14,779 bases of DNA from Acanthamoeba lenticulata. Taxonomy: Eukaryota > Discosea > Longamoebia > Acanthamoebidae. The notes under the pieces are model-generated. The model did not search any database and was not told where the DNA came from. It saw only the letters and a program-made list of their open reading frames with translations. Position 1 is the stretch's first letter; every line of letters starts with the position of its first letter. Below are positions 7,852 through 14,779 of this stretch, one piece after another. Location of the stretch: contig NAVB01002331.1 of NCBI GenBank assembly GCA_002179805.1, positions 1 through 14,779 on the forward strand, written 5' to 3'. Made by a program: the position numbers and the translations under genes.

Positions 7852-10461
7852 ATGGATTCAGATTCGCCTCTCATGGAAAGCGGAAGCACAACCCTGACTA
7901 CTTCCGACGGTATGCTCAACTACCTTCATGGAGAAAGGGAACGAGATGAAAAATCTCTCATCCTCTCATTGTACCAGAGACGAGGCTGCGCGGGCGATCC
8001 GGCATAGAGTCTTCCTCGGGTGAGCTTTCAACTATCGACCACACAGAGGTCAAGGAGACACTGTCACATCAGAACCTTCTTCAAGTAAGCTTCTTCCTCA
8101 ACGTGAACTTTGAACAAGCAGAGAAGTGACTAAAGGGCCTGGCAGCTGGTGTACCTCTTTTTGCAAGAGGAAGGCATGAGCGACACGGTGAAGTGCCTAC
8201 AACAAGAGTCCAGCGTACTGGGTGGGCGCCTCTCCGGTTATGTGTGTGGCCTCTTTGCCTCTTCTAACAGTCAGCCATCCTTCAGCCTGCAACAGTGACA
8301 ACCTGCCAGTTGGCGCGCTTACCGGACTGCTGCGTCTGTCCCTTCGGGATCCCAAAACTCTCTTTCACATTCCTGAAAGTGGTCCGTTGCATTTATGCCT
8401 GGTCTTGTGGCGCGAGGTGAACCATTGACTTGCACCTATACCTCGCTACACTTACAGACAACTACGTCGAGGTGCTGCCATTCGACTTCGTGCCTGCTGT
8501 GCCCTTTGGGAAAGGTGCTCCTGCAATTCACAAAGGAGTGATCGTATTGCATGCTCAACGCTGCACCTGCACACTACAGCGCCAGAAGACGAGGACAAGG
8601 GACTAACCTCGGAGAATGGAGCTGAAAGCCTCCGGTTTGTTGACTATGGTGGAAAGAAGGACGTCACGTCAGGCACACTTAACGGCTTGATCTCTTGGCT
8701 TACCGCGCCGATCGCTCCTGGTTCGCTACCATCCTCTTGGATAAGTGAAGAGCTCTCATGAATACTCACCCACCCTCGCAGTGGAGTTCAAGAACGCAAC
8801 TGAGTTCAGGAACACGCTGTTGCTGACCTATCACGCCTTCACCACACCACAAATCCTCCTGTACAAGCTCATTCGTCGCTACGAATTGGTTGAAAGCCTC
8901 GACTCGGAGAAGTGCCAGCGAATTCGAGAGGTACGTTGAGATGGTTGTGCGGATCGAAGGTGTTGTAGTAAGCTGACTGGAGTCTCAATGTTGCAACTCA
9001 GCGCGTCTTGACGGTGTTGAAGTACTGGATCTCGACTCACAGACAGGACTGGGACGATGAGAAGCTGGTCTCCAAGTTCAGGAGCTTCCTGAGCGAGCTT
9101 GTCCAGGATTTTGCGTACTGACGCCACTTTGGTTTGCATCCCCACGTTGAACTCACCACAACGCCTATCGTGCGATGGCAGGCCGGCCAAGCGGCAGCTG
9201 GAACAAGCTCTGCGGAGAGACCGAGACAGGCGCTCCATGCATCAGGTGGACCAGAGCACCGCCCCGGTGCCAAAGGTGTGTAAACAAGATGTGCACGAAC
9301 CAGCATCGAGCGCTTCTCACGAGCTCTTGGTCTATTCTTCGCGCAGGTGCCCAAGCACGTCTCAGTCTTCTCGCCAAGCCTTAAACTGGAGGACGTGGAC
9401 GAGGAGGAAGTAGCGCGGCAGCTCACGCTTATTGACCACGAAGTACAGACTTGAGCCTTCCCTTCAATCCTTCAGGCTGTTGATCGTGTTCTTTGTTCCT
9501 TAGTATTACGCAGCTATAGACTCATCAGAGCTCCTGCGGAGGGGAACCGGCGAAAGTGAGTCAGCAGAGTGGGGCCCAAACGTCATGGCCTGCCTCCAGG
9601 TTCGTAGGCAGAGGGCCCAAGCCGAGCCGTGTGCCCTCTTAGCTGCTGGAGTTTACTGACTCTCGGAACAGCGCTTCAGCCAGGTGGCGCGATGGGTCGC
9701 CACCTCCATCCTCACCGTGCCTGACCTCAAACAGCGGGCGAAAGTGTTTGCACGATTCATCCGCATTGCTCACGTGCGCTCCCTTTCCATTCAACTCTTG
9801 AGCTCTTGATGGGGCTGACTTAACAAATGAGTCCAGTGGCTGAAGACGTACCTGAACTTTGGGACGCTGGCGGCCGTGTTCGCGGGGCTCAATAACTCGG
9901 CTGTGTGCCGCTTACGGTTCACTCGGCGTCAGCTGTCCAAAGAGCAACTGAATGCACGTCCTTGAGCTGCTCTTGGTGGTTTGTTGCGCTTGTACTTGCT
10001 CATGCTTGGGTGCCGATAGATGCTGGAGGACCTGGAGCGGGTGATGAGCCCCGATAACTCGTACGGCAACTACCGGGCGGCCTACAACATGCGAGGAGCA
10101 GAACCCAGCATCCCCTTCTTGTACGTACGCCAACCGGCACGGGTCACAGCTGCCAGGGCTAATGGGCACTTTGACTGGCAGGGGTGTACATTTACGCGAC
10201 TTGGCCATGGTGGACGAGATGATTGATGCCGAACTGGCCACAAAGGGAGAGATTGACTTCGAGCGGTGCCGAAAAGCTGAGCACATCGTCAACTACCTCC
10301 TTCATCCGCTGCTACGCAAGCTCTCCGCGCCCTACAACTTCCACTACGTCCATCAAATCGCATCCTTCCTTCGAACCTTCCCCACGAAGGAGATCTCGGA
10401 CGAGGAGATGGATCGCCTTTCCACCACCATCGAGCCCAGAACCTCCGATTTTGTTATGTAG
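7852..10461 (+). CDS. LisH-RasGEFN-RasGEF protein (Ras exchange factor)
   Basis: Catalyses GDP release from Ras-family GTPases at membranes. Fifteen inferred exons: 7852-7909, 7978-8084, 8146-8221, 8286-8381, 8458-8514, 8580-8720, 8782-8930, 9002-9114, 9182-9275, 9347-9442, 9504-9599, 9672-9773, 9837-9953, 10020-10120, 10182-10461. They give 560 residues with every phase matching. Residues ~50-79 form a LisH dimerisation motif (LVYLFLQEEGMSDTVKCLQQ). RasGEFN spans ~158-275 (GTLNGLISWLT, LLLTYHAFTTPQ, RVLTVLKYW). The Cdc25-type RasGEF domain spans ~312-555, with VARQLTLIDHEYYAAI, FAGLNNSAVCRL, NSYGNYR, PSIPFLGVHLRDLA and INY-type NYLLHPLL, ending TIEPRTSDFVM. LisH-bearing RasGEFs are characteristic of Dictyostelium and its relatives. 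Least sure are the exon 3/4 junction (acceptor 8285 or 8270) and the GC-AG intron after 9953. Confidence 0.9.
9954..10019 (+). other. Probable non-canonical GC-AG intron in the RasGEF gene
   Basis: The conserved peptide LSKEQLN ends at 9953 and its continuation MLEDLERVMSPDNSYGNYR begins at 10020, both in phase 0. The bases after 9953 are GCACGT and the intron ends CCGATAG, giving 66 nt. The only nearby GT (9958) leaves one extra base, and no AG acceptor nearby restores the frame. Confidence 0.7.
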
Positions 10462-10569
10462 TTGGCGAATAAATTCGAAAATGAAAATGGCAACTATGAG
10501 CGATGAGGCTAGAGTAACGTGAGTTTATTACTCCTTTTATGGCCCATTCCCGCTGTGCATTTTGTACGT
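10462..10569. terminator. Shared 3' region of convergent RasGEF and RPL38 genes, with a poly(A) signal on each strand
   Basis: This 108-base spacer lies between two converging stop codons. A plus-strand AATAAA at 10468-10473, seven bases after the RasGEF TAG, is its likely polyadenylation signal. A minus-strand AATAAA at 10529-10524 is the likely signal for RPL38. If both are used, the two 3' UTRs are very short. Confidence 0.6.
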
Positions 10570-10983
10570 TTAGATGTCGGTGACAGTGAGACCTGCAGCG
10601 AAGGACTTGTTAGCACGTAAACACAACGAGGAAAAAAAAAAGGGACATACCAGGGGGCAGGGACTGCTTGAGCTTGTCAACCTTGTCGGCCTCCTTCACG
10701 ACGAGCGTGTAAAGGTACTTGCTGCAGCGGACCTTGAACTTAGTGTTCCTCTTGTTCTTCTTAATCTTGACCCCTGATGAGACAAAAACGGCAGAGTCAG
10801 GCTTCCATTTATGAGGATGGAGAAATGTTCGGGGATGAGCATCACTTACACTGGGCGTCCTTGCGCCTGGCGGTAAGAAGGAACTGCTTGATCTCCTTGA
10901 TCTGCTTGGGCTGTTAAAGGGGGCAGAGGGTCAGCTGACTTGGCCCAAATCGCGCCCATCAGAAAGGGCAAATGGCGTACCAT
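10570..10983 (-). CDS. RPL38: 60S ribosomal protein L38 (eL38)
   Basis: Large-subunit ribosomal protein. Exons in transcript order: 10983-10981 (the ATG alone), 10910-10850, 10773-10651, 10592-10570, giving 69 residues, the usual family length. The protein reads [20 protein letters not shown], then [40 protein letters not shown] and GLTVTDI, matching L38e throughout. Introns are 10980-10911, 10849-10774 and 10650-10593. The first intron directly follows the start codon. The second uses an ideal GTAAGT donor; its phase creates a Trp codon before VKIKK, where other eukaryotes have Ser, Ala or Thr, so that junction deserves a check. It is divergent from RPL34, sharing a 235-base promoter. Confidence 0.95.
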
Positions 10984-11218
10984 CTTGAGGAACTTAGCCG
11001 AGAGGGAAGGCCAAGATAGTGAGGGAGGAAGAAGGGAGAAAAGAAGAGAAGAGTCAATTCCGCCGCTTATTTTCAATCGCAGCATCGCAGCTTTGAAACG
11101 CGATAGGTCGAAGCCATTTACCGTCGACCGATACCATTATCTACCAATTTCCACCTCCGTGGTTTTTTTCTTCCTCTTCCCTCTCTATCCTCCAGAGCCG
11201 TCCCTTCGATCCGTAAAG
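10984..11218. promoter_or_regulatory. Bidirectional ribosomal-protein promoter with mirrored pyrimidine tracts
   Basis: This 235-base region lies between the start codons of RPL38 (minus) and RPL34 (plus). On the plus strand 11021-11053 is a 33-nt pure purine run, that is, an uninterrupted pyrimidine tract in the RPL38 direction. 11163-11186 is a 24-nt pure pyrimidine run in the RPL34 direction. Such tracts near the start fit 5'TOP-like or pyrimidine-rich start-site elements known in ribosomal-protein genes of other eukaryotes. No TATA box was recognised. Confidence 0.6.
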
Positions 11219-11727
11219 ATGGTTCGTTCATCGGCCCATCCGCCCTTGAATTCAAGAGACTGGAGGGAGGAGAGACTATGGATCTTGAGTTGCTCACGCG
11301 TTTCTGTCTTCACAGGTGCAACGTCTTACCTACCGCAGGAGGCACTCCTACAAGACCGCTTCCAACGCCACCCGCGTGGTGAAGACCCCTGGTGGTCGCC
11401 TCGCCCTCCAGTACATCAAGAAGAAGGCTAACGGTCCCAAGTGCGGCGACTGCGGCACCAGCCTCCCGGGTGTACGTGCACCAAATGCACTTGACTCTTG
11501 TCTTGAAGGAATGTGAGCTAATGTGTTGCAATTTCTCCGCTCAGATTGCTCACCTCAGGTCGAAGGAGTACTCCCGCATCTCCAAGCGCCAGAAGCACGT
11601 CACCCGTGCCTACGGCGGTTCCCGCTGCGCCACCTGCGTGCGCCAGAGGATCGTCCGTGCTTTCCTCATTGAGGAGCAGAAGATCGTCAAGAAGGTTCTT
11701 AAGCAGCAGAAGACCAAGGCTAAGTAA
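11219..11727 (+). CDS. RPL34: 60S ribosomal protein L34 (eL34)
   Basis: Large-subunit ribosomal protein. Exons are 11219-11221 (the ATG alone), 11316-11471 and 11545-11727, giving 113 residues, close to the family norm. The protein runs [20 protein letters not shown] with [20 protein letters not shown], a CGDCG zinc-binding pair ([11 protein letters not shown]), then [40 protein letters not shown] and [20 protein letters not shown]. The second cysteine pair, CATC, completes a C-x2-C/C-x2-C zinc site. Introns are 11222-11315 and 11472-11544. The first begins immediately after the start codon, as in its divergent neighbour RPL38. The identification is secure. Confidence 0.96.
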
Positions 11728-11933
11728 ATGCACATATACGGTATTTAACGCTCTGAAATTAAAGACTTAAAAACCCAATGTCGTCAGTAAGAGGACGTGT
11801 TAAAGGGTGGTGGTGCTGGCAATTGTATTGGCAATGTCCTGCGCATGCAAATTTACAAAGTCGGTAGCGCTGGTTGCCAATGTCATCACGTAAAGCGGCT
11901 AAGGCCGGCCTCTTCGCCAGAGACATAACACAA
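11728..11933. terminator. Shared 3' region of convergent RPL34 and RNA-ligase fusion genes
   Basis: A 206-base AT-richer spacer lies between two converging stop codons. An AATTAAAG sequence near 11757-11764 could serve as the RPL34 polyadenylation signal. No clear AATAAA was found for the minus-strand gene. The element GGCAATGTC / GCCAATGTC occurs twice (about 11831 and 11876), without an obvious role. Confidence 0.35.
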
Positions 11934-14017
11934 TTAAGTAGAGGTTGATGACGACGAAGAGGAAGAAGCCGTGACGGCCAGGTCATCGTCCGCAATGGTC
12001 ACACCTCCGCGCTTGTTGATTTCCGCGAGGAACCACTTTCGCGCTTTGACGTTGACGAGGCCGCTCACCTGTTGCCACGTGAGATTAGACTCCTTGAGCT
12101 CATCCTTGCTCTCCTTCTCCACGTCCTTGCACACCCACTCGACAAAAGAGCCTGATCGTCGTTTCACGCGAACACCCGCAGGAAGCCGAGCAGGTCAGTC
12201 ACGCCATCACGTTATCGTCACTATCAATGTCATTGAGGAAGAGAGGGCGCACCCATCTTCTGGAGGTCGAGTGTAGCATCTCGCTCCTCCTCGGTGTTGC
12301 CTCGCCGGCACACCTCCTCCCAACCCTGCCGCAGCCGTGGCTCGGTGACAAACATTTCCATAAAGGCCTCGGCGCTGTCGACCACCTCTGGCGCGATGAG
12401 CACGCTCCTCTTGGAGCTCACCATCGTGTGCGTGGGGCCCTTGGTCTTGAACACCAGCTCGCGGAAAGCGTCCAACTGCCCACCGGAATACGTCTATGAG
12501 ACACCCTCAAAGCAACAGCAAGCAGGAGGGACTGTACAGGCACGATGCCGTCCGCGTCGTCGAGGCCCACCGGATACCACACGACACCCTCGCCCGTGCC
12601 GCTCACTCCAAAGGTCTCCTTGACCCACGGGTCCTCGTTGTCCACGGCCTCCACCAACCGGTTCATTTCGTCCACCTGTTTCACGTAAGAAGAGCCGATG
12701 CGCTGATCAGCCTCACGGGAAGGAGAGACGCCGCGGGACAGTGAAATAATAAGGCGTACGCGGGGCAGGAGCTGCTCCTTGTCGCTGAAGACGAGTGGCA
12801 CCTCCTCAGTCACCCACGGGATGATGACCATCCCGTCGGGCCGGGCCTTGGCGCCTGCACCTGATGACGAGAAGGTTAGACCGCGACTTGCCCGCTGACG
12901 AACGCGCCACTCACGTACTCGCGTTGAGGAACTGCTCAATCTTGTCGGGCGAGGTGATGAGCCGCGTCTTGTCGAGTAACACGGCAAACACAGCAAAGAG
13001 GCGCTTGTCGAGCTTGCAAATCGCCGCTCCCTTCATGATTCCTGCGGCGGGCAAGCGGCGTGAGACCTCATTTGTGGTGTGAACCCGCGCGAGGCCCACA
13101 CAGGGAATGGAGGGGAGTGCTCGTGCGCACCTTTGCCGCACCACTCGCCGTAGACAGTGAGTGCGCGATAGCCGCCATTGCGGCGGAAGAGGCTGCGGAA
13201 GTAGTCCTTGGCCTCCTTGTGCAGCGCCCACTGCGCGAAGCCGTGGTGATCCGCTTCCTTTGTCAGGAAGGTGTTGCGGCTGCACCGGTGCACAAAAGAC
13301 AGAGTTCCATCACCCGCGGGTAAGTGCGACGCCAGCGCGGCGTGCAAGGGGGCAGGTCGTGGTGCACCTCTGAATGTAGACTTCGTTGCCGTTGTGCTGA
13401 ATGGTGACAGCGACGTTGGTGCCGTGAAGCTTGATCTTGCCACGGTAATGCACAGCCTCCTTCTTTTCGATCTGCGCGGTGCGCACGTTGTGGAACAGCC
13501 CGATGTCGTACCACGTGTAGAATGTGCCTAGCGCGTCGTGATGGAAAGTACGTCAACTCTGGTCCCCATCTCTAGCACGTGGCAGAAACATGAAGGCATG
13601 GTGTACCTTTAGGTCGCTTGGCCTTCTTTTTCTTCTTCTCTTCCTCCTCTGTCCGTTGGGCAGGGTGGGTGAGCTTCCTCGGCAGACACAGGCAGACACA
13701 TGAACAATACCTTTCAGGTAAGGGTAGAGGTCAGGCAGGTTCTTGATAAGCCAGGGCTTGCACTTGTTAAAGACTTTTTTGCTGTTGAACTCACAGAACT
13801 CTGGTGGCAAGCCGCACACTGCCGTGAAGAGAACAAGAATGAGAAGAAGCCCGCAGGTAAGGAGGCCAACAAAGCGGCACGTACTTGGGCAATAGAGGAC
13901 CTGGCGCGCAGATTGCAAGAATCCCACGGGCTCACCCTCCTCCTCTTCGTCGACCTCTTCATCCTCGGTACTCGTGCCCACAACCTTATCCTCCATCTGC
14001 GGTTCGCCCAGCTCCAT
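11934..14017 (-). CDS. DENR-type zinc domain fused to ATP-dependent RNA ligase
   Basis: Inferred exons in transcript order: 14017-13885, 13818-13711, 13648-13607, 13527-13368, 13279-13131, 13041-12919, 12860-12760, 12675 (or 12702)-12538, 12475-12253, 12151-11934. All phases match and give 464 (or 473) residues. An in-frame stop lies just upstream of the ATG. Residues 1-33 are acidic. Residues 40-80 read VLYCPMCGLPPEFCEF and KCKPWLIKNLPDLYPYLK, the N-terminal C-x2-C-x6-C-x10-C domain of DENR/Tma22, followed by an EEEEKKKKKAKRPK linker. The DENR SUI1 domain is absent. From about residue 95 comes an RNA-ligase domain: KLHGTN (predicted adenylated Lys127, motif I), SRNTFLTKEAD, YGEWCGKGI (motif III), GTGEGVVWYP (motif IV) and FKTKG (motif V). 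A helical C-terminal region (FVEWVCKDVEKESKDELKES) ends in poly-Ser. All catalytic motifs look intact. Fusion, not two genes, is inferred from phase and missing stops. Confidence 0.85.
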
Positions 14018-14554
14018 GTCGTGATCCAAGATTGCAATTCACGCTCGCGCCCCAGAGCACAACAAGAGACAAAGCGTGCCGACACATTCCTCAGGGAAAG
14101 GTACAAGAGAAAAGCAGGAATTGACGTGAGGAGAACGGAATCAAAAGCCGAGTCCAAGTGGCTGCTCCAATATGCTTTGATTTGCGAGTGGTCAAGAATG
14201 TGCTTGAGAGGAAAAAGGAGCCGATCGGTAGCCGTTGGCCGAGAAAAGGATTTTTTATGTGCAGACAGTGCCATTTTTCTTCTTTATTTCACCTCTCCGC
14301 GTATTACCAGCGCCGACCGTTAGCCCTTACCCCCAGGTGCAGCCTTCTGAGTGCTGGTGGACAACCAAAGGCTACCCACAGCTGCCCCAGGTCCTTCCTC
14401 AGCTTAAGCTAGCGACACATCTCGATTTTCGGTGTATAGTACTTTGCCCAAGCGAAGCTTCGAGAACCTCCTCGAATAACCCTTCGAGCGAGAAAACAAG
14501 AGAAACCCATCTCCGTGGCGCAACAAATCAATTTCCTTCATCGACATAATAATT
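14018..14554. promoter_or_regulatory. Divergent promoter region between the RNA-ligase fusion and AT-hook genes
   Basis: This 537-base region separates two divergent start codons. No convincing gene is seen here. Open frames at the left end overlap the ligase first exon antisense or in another frame and have no recognisable domain. The right half becomes AT-richer toward the AT-hook start codon. It contains a TATAG sequence near 14435, a heat-shock-type element just downstream (described separately) and the 10-bp palindrome AGCTTAAGCT at 14401-14410. Confidence 0.5.
14453..14477 (+). promoter_or_regulatory. Heat-shock element (HSE)-like array upstream of the AT-hook gene
   Basis: CGAAGCTTCGAGAAC is a perfect nGAAnnTTCnnGAAn, the HSF-binding arrangement of alternating 5-bp units: GAA at 14454, TTC at 14459, GAA at 14464. 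The next slot is a near match (TCC at 14469), followed by a perfect GAA at 14474. The array lies about 78-100 bases upstream of the ATG at 14555. HSF binding is inferred from this universal eukaryotic consensus. Confidence 0.6.
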
Positions 14555-14779
14555 ATGTCTGAAACTACTGCCCCACTCGATCTCCATGTCACGGTCGCGC
14601 CCGCGACCCTTCCAGTGGCCCCGCCACCACTCCCGCAGGTGGTTGCGCCCGCTATGACGACCCAAACCGCAGAAGCGACCGTGGTCACTCCCAAGAAGAG
14701 GGGTCGGCCCAGGAAGGCTCCTGTGCCTGAGGGCGAAGCTCCCCCCAAGAGACGACGTGGCCGCCCGAGGAAGGCTGAG
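14555..14779 (+). CDS. AT-hook DNA-binding protein, 5' part, runs off right edge
   Basis: 75 codons are open from ATG 14555 to the window end with no intron seen. The first 44 residues are rich in Pro, Ala, Thr and Val and low in charge. Two AT-hooks follow: residues 46-54 PKKRGRPRK and 64-73 PKRRRGRPRK, both with the canonical GRP core that inserts into the minor groove of AT-rich DNA. The pattern of short basic hooks joined by a Pro/Glu-rich linker resembles HMGA-type chromatin proteins and suggests a nuclear architectural role. More hooks or another domain may lie beyond the window, so the full family cannot be named. An HSE-like array sits in its proximal promoter. Confidence 0.85.
   Translation, partial: MSETTAPLDLHVTVAPATLPVAPPPLPQVVAPAMTTQTAEATVVTPKKRGRPRKAPVPEGEAPPKRRRGRPRKAE

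Noticed and set aside
11849..11862. ATGCAAAT octamer in the RPL34/ligase convergent spacer
   Set aside because: It matches an animal POU-factor site by chance; no such role is expected in an amoeba or in a 3' spacer.
13714..14274. 186-codon minus-strand frame upstream of and overlapping the fusion gene start
   Set aside because: It overlaps the fusion gene's first two exons in another frame; the DENR motif and phase-matched splicing support the other frame.
13700..14323. 207-codon plus-strand frame across the start of the RNA-ligase fusion
   Set aside because: It runs opposite conserved DENR-type exons and into the divergent promoter; no homology was recognised.
1..14779. CRISPR arrays, insertion sequences, tRNA or rRNA genes, bacterial operons
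   Set aside because: No direct-repeat arrays, transposase or reverse-transcriptase motifs, or RNA-gene structures were recognised; the genes are intron-rich and eukaryotic.

Overview
The window looks like nuclear DNA from a free-living amoebozoan, most like Acanthamoeba. The sequence shows GC-rich coding regions, very tight gene packing on both strands, and about 42 short coding introns (roughly 46-101 nt, mostly GT-AG). The protein repertoire is eukaryotic: RhoGEF, LisH-RasGEF, DCAF4, ribosomal proteins L38e and L34e, and an AT-hook protein. The organism name is an inference; every exon below was worked out by eye from reading-frame continuity, splice sites, splice phase and family resemblance.

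Layout. (1) 1-1153, minus: 5' part of a RhoGEF with an IQ motif and most of a DH domain, running off the left edge. (2) 1365-5069, minus: a large, low-complexity, basic and proline-rich protein with lectin-like beta-propeller repeats in the middle. (3) 5070-5473: divergent promoter region with a probable 5'UTR intron. (4) 5474-7745, plus: a 10-exon DCAF4-type WD-repeat protein, a candidate CUL4-DDB1 substrate receptor. (5) 7852-10461, plus: a 15-exon LisH-RasGEFN-RasGEF protein that appears to use one GC-AG intron. (6) 10570-10983, minus (RPL38) and 11219-11727, plus (RPL34): a divergent ribosomal-protein pair. Both have the start codon alone in the first coding exon, and both have long pyrimidine tracts upstream. 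(7) 11934-14017, minus: the most striking gene, a DENR-type four-cysteine domain joined in phase to a complete RNA-ligase catalytic domain. (8) 14018-14554: divergent promoter region holding a near-ideal heat-shock element. (9) 14555-14779, plus: start of a protein with two AT-hooks, running off the right edge.

The genes do not form one pathway, as expected for a eukaryotic chromosome. Two are small-GTPase exchange factors (Rho and Ras), and three concern the ribosome or RNA (L38e, L34e, and the DENR-RNA ligase fusion). The best candidate for a new system is the fusion. It suggests an RNA-sealing enzyme carried to the ribosome or to MCTS1-type partners by a domain borrowed from the translation recycling/re-initiation factor DENR.
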